This document shows positions 41,463 to 48,814 of a stretch of 62,840 bases of DNA, in pieces; position 1 is the first letter of the stretch; every line of letters begins with the position of its first letter. This DNA is from Acidobacteriota bacterium (lineage in GTDB: Bacteria; Acidobacteriota; Vicinamibacteria; Vicinamibacterales; UBA8438). Position numbers and translations under genes: made by a program. The stretch spans positions 1 through 62,840 of the forward strand of contig VXME01000133.1 in the NCBI GenBank assembly GCA_009861545.1. The letters are read 5' to 3'. Under the pieces are notes generated by a model that saw nothing but the letters and a program-made list of their open reading frames with translations, did no database searches and was not told the origin of the DNA.

Positions 41463-42908
41463 TCACGGACGATCGCCGGCGGCCAGCTCCGCGTAGAGCG
41501 CGGCGTACTCGGCGGCGGTGCGGTCCACGGAGAAGTCCTGCGCCATGGCGTTCGCCACGAGCCGCCGCCACGCGTCCGGCCGGCCGAAGCAGTCGAGCGC
41601 CCGGTCGACGGCCCCGACGAGCGCCTCCGACGTGTAGTCCCCGAACAGGAAGCCGGTGCCCTCGCCCGTCGTTTCGTCGAACGGCGTCACCGAGTCCTTC
41701 AGGCCCCCGGTAGCTCGCACGATGGGGATCGTGCCGTAGCGCAGGCTGTAGAGCTGGTTGAGGCCGCTCGGCTCGTAGCGCGAGGGCATCAGGAACAGGT
41801 CGCTGCCCGCCTCGATGACGTGGGCCAGCTCCTCGTCGAAGCCGATGCGCGTGGCCATGCGGCGCGGGTGGCGGCGGGCGAATCCGGACAGCATCTGTTC
41901 ATGACGCGGGTCGCCGGTGCCCAGCACCGCGATCTGCAGATCCCGCGACAGCAGCGCATCGAGGGCGCCGGCCACCACGTCGAGCCCCTTCTGGTCGACC
42001 AGCCGGGCGACCAGGCCGGCGAGCGGCGCGTCCGACGGCGGCAGACTCAGCCGCCGTTGCAGGTCGCGCTTGCAGTCGTGCTTGCCGTCGGGGGCCGCCG
42101 CGGAGTACCGCCGGGCGATGAAGGCGTCCGCAGCCGGGTCCCAGACACCGTAGTCGACGCCGTTCATGATCCCCGCCAGATCGCCTGCCCGCTCCCTGAA
42201 CACGCCGTCGAGACCGCAACCCTGCTCCGGCGTCTTGACCTCCTCGGCGTAGCTGGGACTGACGGTCGTCAGGCGGTCCGCAAGGGAAAGGCCGGCCTTC
42301 AGGTAGCTGATGTTCCCGTAGAACTCGAAGTTCGGCCAGTAGTGCGCGGAATCCACCTGCAGACGGGGGAACACGCCGGCGTCGAACAGTCCCTGGTAGC
42401 CGACGTTGTGCACCGTGAACAGGGTGCGCGTGGAGGTCAGGGACGGGTAGCGCTCGGGTTGCAGCCGGAGGTAGGCCACCGCCAGGCCCGTCTGCCAGTC
42501 GTGCCCGTGCAGCACGTCCGGCGGATCGAGCCGGGCGAGCAGCCCGAGCGCGGCACGCGCGAAGCAGGCGAACCGGTCGGCGTTGTCGGCGTATTCCGTC
42601 CCGCCCCGGCCGTACAGGCCTTCGCGGTCGAAGAACCGGTCGACCCGGACGAAGCGGGCCCGCGCGCCTTCACCGCCGCCGCCCGCCAGGATCTCCACCT
42701 GTTCGATTCCGCCCGCGGCGGGAACCGAGAAGGCCATCCCGGTCGCAGCGACATCGCCGCGTTCGAGAACGCAGCGGTACGCCGGCAGGACGAGGGTCAC
42801 GTCGAGCCCGCGACGCGCCAGCGCGGCAGCCAGCGAACCGACCATGTCGGCCAACCCGCCGGTCTTCGCGAACGGCGACGCCTCGGAGCTGACAATGGCA
42901 ACGCGCAT
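41463..42908 (-). CDS. glgA: Glycogen synthase
   Basis: A 481-residue glycosyltransferase of family GT5. KTGGL at residues 15-19 (in SPFAKTGGLADMVG) binds the ADP-glucose phosphate; HGHDWQTGLAVAYL, EKVKTPEQGCGLDGV, and SRYEPSGLNQLYSLRYG (the E-x7-E motif) are conserved. Length is usual for bacterial GlgA. It elongates alpha-1,4-glucan from ADP-glucose (or UDP-glucose). ATG 42908 begins right at the conserved N-terminal MRVAIVSSEASPFAK. It is divergent from the NCS2 permease gene and begins the glucan cluster that runs to 55.7 kb. No glgC is present to make ADP-glucose, so the donor gene must be elsewhere. Confidence 0.95.
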   Translation of the reverse strand: MRVAIVSSEASPFAKTGGLADMVGSLAAALARRGLDVTLVLPAYRCVLERGDVAATGMAFSVPAAGGIEQVEILAGGGGEGARARFVRVDRFFDREGLYGRGGTEYADNADRFACFARAALGLLARLDPPDVLHGHDWQTGLAVAYLRLQPERYPSLTSTRTLFTVHNVGYQGLFDAGVFPRLQVDSAHYWPNFEFYGNISYLKAGLSLADRLTTVSPSYAEEVKTPEQGCGLDGVFRERAGDLAGIMNGVDYGVWDPAADAFIARRYSAAAPDGKHDCKRDLQRRLSLPPSDAPLAGLVARLVDQKGLDVVAGALDALLSRDLQIAVLGTGDPRHEQMLSGFARRHPRRMATRIGFDEELAHVIEAGSDLFLMPSRYEPSGLNQLYSLRYGTIPIVRATGGLKDSVTPFDETTGEGTGFLFGDYTSEALVGAVDRALDCFGRPDAWRRLVANAMAQDFSVDRTAAEYAALYAELAAGDRP

Positions 42909-43070
42909 GCCCCAGCGCTTCCCTCGTCCCGGCAGGTCCGGGCGGACCGCCCCCGCGCACGCCGGTTCGCATGCGAGCGGACCGCAACGCCCGAGTCCTT
43001 TACGCAGGCTCGAAGAATAGTGTACAAGCGAACATCGTCGGCCCGAGAGGCCGGGATAGGATACGTCACC

Positions 43071-44810
43071 ATGAGCTCGATCACTGCCGCAGGGGTGCGG
43101 GACGTACGCTACGAGCCCGAGGAGCAGCCGCCGCCCGCGCTCGCCCTCGGCCTCGGATTCCAGTTCGCGATGCTCACCGTGGCGGGTATCGTGCTGACGC
43201 CGGCCATCGTGGTGCGCGCCGCCGGAGGCAGCGAGGACTTCCTGTCGTGGGCCGCCTTCGCGGCGCTCGCGATCAGCGGCGTGACGACGGTGCTGCAGGC
43301 GGTCCGGGTCGGCAGGATCGGATCCGGCCACGTGCTGCTGATGGGCACTTCGGCCGCCTTCATCGCCGTGTGCGTCACCGCGCTCATCGATGGCGGGCCG
43401 GGGCTTCTCGCGACGCTGGTCACCCTCTCCGCACTGTTCCAGTTCGGGCTCTCGACCCAGTTGTCCCTGCTCCGGCGGATCCTCACCCCGACGGTGTGCG
43501 GCACCGTGATCATGCTGATCCCGGTGACCCTGATGCCGATCATGTTCGGGATGCTGGCCGACGTTCCGGAAGGCTCGCCGCCGGCAGCCGCCCCGACCAG
43601 CGTGATCGTGACCCTGATAGTGACGGTGGGGGTCACCCTGCGCGCCGCGGGCGTCGTCCGCCTCTGGGCCCCGGTCATCGGCATCGCCACCGGCTGCGCG
43701 GTCGCCGCCTGGTTCGGCCTGTACAACACGCAGCTCATCGCCGACGCCGGCTGGGTCGGGCTGCCGGCGGGAGGCTGGCCGGGCTTCGACCTGCAGTTCG
43801 GCGTCGCGTTCTGGTCGCTGCTGCCGGCCTTCGTGTTCGTGACGCTGATCGGGGCCATCGAGACGATCGGCGACGGCGTAGCCATTCAGCGCGTCTCGCG
43901 GCGGAAGCCGCGCGCCACCGACTACCGCGTGGTGCAGGGTGCGGTCACCGCCGACGGCGTCGGCAACCTGCTGTCGGGCCTCGCGGCGACCGTGCCCAAC
44001 ACGACCTACTCGTCCAGCGTCTCGGTTACCGACATCACCGGCGTCGCCTCCCGCATGGTCGGCGTCTACATCGGCGCCGTCTTCATCGTGCTGGCGTTCC
44101 TCCCCAAGTTCATGGCGCTCATCCTGGCGATTCCGGGTCCCGTGGTCGGGGCCTACACCATCGTCCTGATGTCCACGCTCTTCGTGCTCGGCATGCGGGT
44201 CGTGGTCGAGGACGGCGTCGACTACCGCAAGGGCGTCGTCGCGGGCGTCGGCTTCTGGATCGGCCTCGGGTTCCAGAACGAGCTGATCTTCGCCGACGCG
44301 CTCGGCGCCTGGAGCGGACTGCTGGGCAACGGCATGACCGCCGGCGGCCTGGCCGCGATCCTGATGACGCTGTTCCTCGAGCTGTCCAGGTCGCGGCCGC
44401 ACCGCCTCCGGACCGCCCTGAACGCGGACGCCTTCCCGGCCATCGACAAGTTCCTCACCGAGTTCGCCAAGACCCGGCGCTGGAGCGCGGGGATGACCGA
44501 CCGGCTCCGCGCGGTCGGCGAGGAAACGCTGCTGACCCTCGTCCGGCAGGACGAGGAAGGCGGCGGCGAGGAACGCCGCCTGCAGATCAGCGCCCGCCAC
44601 GACGGGCGCGCCGCGGAGCTGGAGTTCGTGGCCGCGACCGACGAGTCGAACATCGAGGATCGCATGGCGGTGCTCGGGGACCGCGGGGCGGGCCACGCGG
44701 CCGAGCAGGAAGTCTCGCTCCGACTGCTGCGGCACCTGGCTTCATCGGTGCGCCACCAGCAGTATCACGAGACCGATGTGGTGACCGTCCGCGTGGAGGC
44801 GTCGCTGTAA
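43071..44810 (+). CDS. NCS2/NAT-family purine permease with extra C-terminal domain
   Basis: A 579-residue inner-membrane protein. Residues 1-455 are a nucleobase-ascorbate (NCS2) transporter: about 14 helices, the ETIGDGVAI motif in helix 8 (glutamate used for purine binding), and NLLSGLAATVPNTTYSSSVSVTDITG, the hallmark segment of helix 9-10. These proteins import xanthine, uric acid or uracil. The last 125 residues are hydrophilic, with RLRAVGEETLLTLVRQ and LEFVAATDESNIEDR blocks reminiscent of an HATPase-like domain; normal members end without it. It lies between glgA and glgB (9 nt from glgB). A regulatory role of the tail is inference. Confidence 0.85.
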   Translation: MSSITAAGVRDVRYEPEEQPPPALALGLGFQFAMLTVAGIVLTPAIVVRAAGGSEDFLSWAAFAALAISGVTTVLQAVRVGRIGSGHVLLMGTSAAFIAVCVTALIDGGPGLLATLVTLSALFQFGLSTQLSLLRRILTPTVCGTVIMLIPVTLMPIMFGMLADVPEGSPPAAAPTSVIVTLIVTVGVTLRAAGVVRLWAPVIGIATGCAVAAWFGLYNTQLIADAGWVGLPAGGWPGFDLQFGVAFWSLLPAFVFVTLIGAIETIGDGVAIQRVSRRKPRATDYRVVQGAVTADGVGNLLSGLAATVPNTTYSSSVSVTDITGVASRMVGVYIGAVFIVLAFLPKFMALILAIPGPVVGAYTIVLMSTLFVLGMRVVVEDGVDYRKGVVAGVGFWIGLGFQNELIFADALGAWSGLLGNGMTAGGLAAILMTLFLELSRSRPHRLRTALNADAFPAIDKFLTEFAKTRRWSAGMTDRLRAVGEETLLTLVRQDEEGGGEERRLQISARHDGRAAELEFVAATDESNIEDRMAVLGDRGAGHAAEQEVSLRLLRHLASSVRHQQYHETDVVTVRVEASL

Positions 44811-44819
44811 GCTGATCGG

Positions 44820-46730
44820 ATGGCGGCGCGCGTACAGCCGGGCGATTCACCGTTTCTCACCGACTTCGACCTGCATCTCCTCGCCGGCGGCACCCACTAC
44901 CGCAGCTACGACAAGCTGGGCGCGCACCTCGCCCGACAGGACGGCGCCGACGGCGTGCACTTCGCGGTCTGGGCGCCCAACGCCCGCGCGATCTCCGTCA
45001 TCGGCGACTTCAACGCGTGGGACGCGGCGGCGCACCCGATGCGGCTGCGAGCCGAGGCGGGGATCTGGGAGACGTTCGTCCCGGGGGTCGGGAGCGGCGC
45101 CCTCTACAAGTACGAGGTCTCGCCGGGGGTCGGCGCTGTGGTGCAGAAGGCCGACCCGTACGCGTTCGCGGCCGAGATGCGCCCCCGCACCGCGTCGCGG
45201 GTCTGGGAGCTGTCCGGCTACGCGTGGGGCGACGACGACTGGATGACCTCGCGGGCGGCCCGCAATGCGCACGATGCGCCGATCGCGGTCTACGAGGTGC
45301 ACTTGGGCTCGTGGATGCGCGTCCCCGGCGCAGGCGGCTGGCTGACCTACCGCGACATCGCCGGCCGGCTCGCCGACCACGTCGCGGAGCTCGGCTTCAC
45401 GCACGTCGAGCTGTTGCCCGTCGCCGAATACCCGCTCGACGAGTCCTGGGGCTACGGAACGCTCGGCTACTTCGCGCCGACGAGCCGTTTCGGCACGCCG
45501 CAGGAGTTCATGGAGCTGGTGGACACGCTGCACCGGCGCGGCATCGGCGTCCTCGTGGACTGGTCTGCCGCGCACTTCCCGAAGGACGCCCACGGTCTGG
45601 CCCGCTTCGACGGCACCTGCCTGTACGAGCACGCGAACCCGCGGCAGGGGGAGCATCCCCACTGGGGCTCGCTGATCTTCAACTACGGCCGCCGCGAGGT
45701 CGGCAACTTCCTCATCTCGAGCGCGCTCTTCTGGTTCGAGAAGTACCACCTCGACGGCCTGCGGGTGGACGCGGTCGCCTCGATGCTCTATCTCGACTAC
45801 GGGCGCGAGGCCGGCGAATGGGTTCCGAACGCCCGCGGCGGGAACGAGAACCTGGACGCCGTCGGCTTTCTGCAGCACCTGAACGCCCGTGTCTACGCGG
45901 AGCACCCCGGCGTCATGATGGTGGCCGAGGAATCGACCGCCTGGCCGGCGGTCACCCGCCCGACGGACGCCGGCGGGCTCGGATTCGGCTTCAAGTGGAA
46001 CATGGGCTGGATGAACGACACCCTCCAGTACATGTCGAAGGACCCGGTCCACCGCGGCCACCACCACGACGCGCTCACGTTCAGTCTGGTCTACGCCTTC
46101 AGCGAGAACTTCATCCTGCCGCTCTCGCACGACGAGGTCGTGCACGGGAAGGGATCGCTGCTCGCGCGCATGCCGGGCGACGAGTGGCAGCGGCACGCGA
46201 ACCTGCGGCTGCTGTACGGCTTCATGGTCGGGCATCCCGGCAAGCAGCTCCTCTTCATGGGCGGCGAGATCGGACAGGAGAGGGAATGGACGCACGCCGA
46301 GAGCATCGACTGGCACCTGCTGGAGAGGCCGCTCCACGGCGGTCTGCGCACGTGGGTGCGCGACCTGCATCGGCTCTACCACGGCGAGCCGGCCCTGTAC
46401 GAGCTCGATGCGGAGCCGGCCGGCTTCGAGTGGATCGACTGCGACGACCGCGGCAGCAGCATCCTGAGCTTTCTCCGCCGCGGCCGCGCCGGCGATCCGC
46501 TCGTAGTCGTCTGCAACTTCACCCCGGTCGCGCGGCACGACCACCCGGTCGGCGTACCACACGGCGGTGTATGGCGCGAACGGCTCAACAGCGACGCCCC
46601 GTGCTACGGCGGCGGCGGTGTGGGCAATGGCGGGCCCGTCGTCGCCGGGGAGGCATCATCCAACGGACGCCCGTTCTCCCTGCGGCTCACGCTGCCGCCC
46701 CTCGGCGTGCTATTCTTGAAGCAGGACTGA
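44820..46730 (+). CDS. glgB: 1,4-alpha-glucan branching enzyme
   Basis: A 636-residue GH13 enzyme that makes alpha-1,6 branches in glycogen. The CBM48 N-terminal domain (WAPNARAISVIGDFNAWD, 51-68) and the catalytic barrel are intact: D317 (LRVDAVAS) is the nucleophile, E370 (MVAEEST) the acid, D438 (LSHDEVVHGK) the stabiliser; also VYEVHLGSW at 157-165. It is shorter than GlgB types with an additional N1 domain. The start ATG 44820 is 9 nt after the permease stop, indicating cotranscription with it. An 11-bp hairpin about 80 nt past the stop is a likely terminator. Confidence 0.95.
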   Translation: MAARVQPGDSPFLTDFDLHLLAGGTHYRSYDKLGAHLARQDGADGVHFAVWAPNARAISVIGDFNAWDAAAHPMRLRAEAGIWETFVPGVGSGALYKYEVSPGVGAVVQKADPYAFAAEMRPRTASRVWELSGYAWGDDDWMTSRAARNAHDAPIAVYEVHLGSWMRVPGAGGWLTYRDIAGRLADHVAELGFTHVELLPVAEYPLDESWGYGTLGYFAPTSRFGTPQEFMELVDTLHRRGIGVLVDWSAAHFPKDAHGLARFDGTCLYEHANPRQGEHPHWGSLIFNYGRREVGNFLISSALFWFEKYHLDGLRVDAVASMLYLDYGREAGEWVPNARGGNENLDAVGFLQHLNARVYAEHPGVMMVAEESTAWPAVTRPTDAGGLGFGFKWNMGWMNDTLQYMSKDPVHRGHHHDALTFSLVYAFSENFILPLSHDEVVHGKGSLLARMPGDEWQRHANLRLLYGFMVGHPGKQLLFMGGEIGQEREWTHAESIDWHLLERPLHGGLRTWVRDLHRLYHGEPALYELDAEPAGFEWIDCDDRGSSILSFLRRGRAGDPLVVVCNFTPVARHDHPVGVPHGGVWRERLNSDAPCYGGGGVGNGGPVVAGEASSNGRPFSLRLTLPPLGVLFLKQD

Positions 46731-47130
46731 CGGTCACCCGCTGGCGCTCCCTTCCCGGACAGCTCTGGTTTCAGGACAGGTCAGCTCGGCAAGAGCGTGC
46801 GTGGCTCGTCGATCACGGCCGGAAACGCCGTGATCGAGATCCGGCACAGGAATGTCGCATCGGTTGGTCGTTCGGACATTGTTGTGGTTTCTTGCGCGGC
46901 CGTTATGCGCCGCACGGCCCGGTACCACAGACCGTATCTGCTTGACAGGGCGGATGTTCCGGACTTCGGGCTGCCGGTTGCCGGGTGGCGGCACGACTCT
47001 TGCTGCCCGGCACTGTCGTCGGGGCGGCTCGAACGCTTTCGCATACGTACGGGTTTAACAGGAACGGAACGGGCGCGACATTTCCCGGACATCCGGCGTC
47101 GGTAGTCTTGTGAAGGAACTCGAGGGGTTT
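46731..47130. other. Intergenic region after glgB
   Basis: 400 bases with no credible gene. It contains the hairpin at 46809-46837 and a TTGACA at 46942-46947 without a matching -10. It must also hold the promoter of the small gene at 47131, but I do not see it clearly. Confidence 0.4.
46809..46837 (+). terminator. Strong hairpin downstream of glgB, terminator-like
   Basis: TCGATCACGGC (46809-46819) and GCCGTGATCGA (46827-46837) make a perfect 11-bp stem with a 7-nt loop (CGGAAAC), starting about 79 nt after the glgB stop. There is no poly-T tail, so a factor-independent terminator is uncertain; mRNA stabilisation or a protein-binding palindrome are alternatives. Confidence 0.45.
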
Positions 47131-47433
47131 ATGGCGAAACGAACGACGCAGTCGACAGGAACCGTCAAGCGCACGCGGAAGACCGCTCCGCGGAAAACCA
47201 CCCGCCGCACGGCGGCCAGGCCGGTCGAGGCGGCCGCGCCCGCGAAAGCGGCAACCGCCGCCCGGGCAGTCGAAGCAGCCGGCGCGATCGAGGCGGGGAC
47301 GCTCGAGCCGACCGACGCGCAGATTGCCGAGCGCGCCTACTTCCTGTCCCTCGAACGACAGGGGCCGGGCGGTCCCCTCGACGACTGGCTGCAGGCGGAG
47401 CGCGAGCTGCGGAACGGGTCCGAGTCGGGCTGA
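47131..47433 (+). CDS. Basic-tailed DUF2934 protein
   Basis: A 100-residue protein from ATG 47131, with GAGGGG upstream; an in-frame GTG at 47110 would add seven residues. The N-terminal 60 residues are a Lys/Arg/Thr/Ala-rich tail (AKRTTQSTGTVKRTRKTAPR, then AAPAKAATAARA) like that of histone-H1-type or nucleic-acid-binding proteins. The C-terminal DUF2934 motif (IAERAYFLSLERQGPGGPLD, then DWLQAERELR) is common in Acidobacteria and Proteobacteria, function unknown. It may bind DNA or the ribosome by its basic tail. The location between glgB and the nucleotidyltransferase gene gives no clear functional hint. Confidence 0.8.
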   Translation: MAKRTTQSTGTVKRTRKTAPRKTTRRTAARPVEAAAPAKAATAARAVEAAGAIEAGTLEPTDAQIAERAYFLSLERQGPGGPLDDWLQAERELRNGSESG

Positions 47434-47585
47434 GTTCATTCGTACCGCTTGAACGCGGGCGGGGCGACGGGAACCGGGCCACGACAATTGTGTGGTCCGT
47501 CGCGTTGCCTGCAACACGATTGTTGAATTGCGCGGCCTTATCCCGGCAGACACGGGAACGAGAAAAGGCGGAAGGTAGGGAAGCA

Positions 47586-48644
47586 ATGATGGCATCCATG
47601 GCACAACCGATGGCGGTCGTGCTGGCCGGCGGCGATGGTATGCGTCTGCGGCCGCTGACCGAGCGCTGGCTCGGCCGGCACGTTCCGAAGCAGTACTGCA
47701 CGTTCGCGGGGACGCGCTCGATGCTCGACCACACGCTCGACCGGGCGGCCCGCCTGTGCGAGCCGAGCCGCATCCTGACGGTCGTCGGGCGCCACCACCG
47801 CGACGTGCTGCGCGGTCGAGCCCCGCGTGCCACCGACGGGACGTTCGTCGAGCAGCCGGCCAACCTCGACACGGCGCCGGGCGTGCTCCTCGGGCTGGTC
47901 CACGCGATGCATCGCGATCCGGACGCGACGCTGGTCATCCTCCCCTCCGATCATTTCGTGTATCCGGAGTGGCGGTTCGTGGCGAACGTGCAGGCGGCGA
48001 TTCAGGCCGCCGAGCGACTCGGCAACCGAATCCTCCTGCTGGGCGCGGCGCCCACCGACATCGAGGACGAGTACGGCTGGATCGTCCCGTCCGACGATCT
48101 CGGACGCCAGCCGGCGCACCGCGTATTCGCCGTGGAGTCCTTCGTCGAGAAGCCGGCGCCGGCGGAAGCGGCCCGGCTCTGCGAGCGCGGGGCCCTGTGG
48201 AACACGCTCGTCCTGGTGGCGCGCGCCCGCACCCTGTGGGAGCTCGCGTGCGAGCGGCTCCCGGGCCTGACCCCGTTCTTCTCCGTGCTGCAGGCGGCCA
48301 TCGGCACGCGGCGGGAGGCGCGGGTGCTCGACGAGGTGTACGAGACCATGCCGCGGGTCAACTTCTCCTCGGAGCTGCTCGAGCGGGCGTCCGACCGCAT
48401 CGCCGTGCAGTCGCTCGACGGCGTGATGTGGAACGACTGGGGGCAGCCCGCGCGCATCGTCGAGTCGCTGCTGGCCATCGGCCGGCAACCCGCCTTCAGC
48501 CTCCGGCTGCTGCAGGACGAGCTGGAAGCCTGCGCCGAAGGCGTGTCGCGTCAGCGAGACTCCCAACGCGACGGCAGGTCGCGCGACTTCCGTCCGCGGG
48601 CGGCGGCCGGCGCCGGAGCCGCGCGCGAAGCCGCGGTGAGCTGA
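47586..48644 (+). CDS. Sugar-phosphate nucleotidyltransferase (mannose-1-P guanylyltransferase-like)
   Basis: A 352-residue cytoplasmic enzyme starting at ATG 47586 with GGAAGGTAGGGA upstream. AVVLAGGDGMRLRPLT (residues 9-24) is the NTP-binding GG-x-G-x-R-L-x-P-L-T motif and VPKQYCTFAG the K-Q-Y motif of ManC/GMP-type pyrophosphorylases. TLVILPSDHFVY holds the catalytic Asp, and EKPAPAEAARL and GVMWNDWG are characteristic. It activates a hexose-1-phosphate, most likely as GDP-mannose. The cluster has no glgC; whether this enzyme supplies a donor to the glucan pathway instead is inference and not what ManC proteins normally do. The C-terminal 50 residues are basic, low complexity. Confidence 0.8.
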   Translation: MMASMAQPMAVVLAGGDGMRLRPLTERWLGRHVPKQYCTFAGTRSMLDHTLDRAARLCEPSRILTVVGRHHRDVLRGRAPRATDGTFVEQPANLDTAPGVLLGLVHAMHRDPDATLVILPSDHFVYPEWRFVANVQAAIQAAERLGNRILLLGAAPTDIEDEYGWIVPSDDLGRQPAHRVFAVESFVEKPAPAEAARLCERGALWNTLVLVARARTLWELACERLPGLTPFFSVLQAAIGTRREARVLDEVYETMPRVNFSSELLERASDRIAVQSLDGVMWNDWGQPARIVESLLAIGRQPAFSLRLLQDELEACAEGVSRQRDSQRDGRSRDFRPRAAAGAGAAREAAVS

Positions 48645-48657
48645 CTGCAGGCCCGGA

Positions 48658-48703
48658 ACGGCGGCGCCCCGGGGAGCGTTCCCCCGCCCCCCGGCGCCGC
48701 CGT
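48658..48703 (+). terminator. GC-rich hairpin between the nucleotidyltransferase and glgP
   Basis: ACGGCGGCGCC (48658-48668) and GGCGCCGCCGT (48693-48703) form a perfect 11-bp stem around a 24-nt GC-rich loop, 14 nt after the nucleotidyltransferase stop. The stem is extremely stable, so it probably terminates or stabilises the upstream mRNA. There is no U-tract. Confidence 0.5.
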
Positions 48704-48814
48704 CCATCCCGTCTCCGGGTCCATTCGGGCACGCGTACGCCCCGCCTTGACGACGCTGCTTCGTGTCCACGACGATCCGGGTACACTTCCGCCCCACGGC
48801 GCTTCCGGCGAGGT

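Noticed and set aside
41463-44735. Long minus-strand frame extending glgA upstream to 44735
   Set aside because: The part above 42908 is the antisense of the NCS2 permease; the GlgA N-terminus is exactly at 42908.
46942-46970. TTGACA promoter candidate after glgB
   Set aside because: No -10 at 16-18 nt distance; TTCGGG is not credible.
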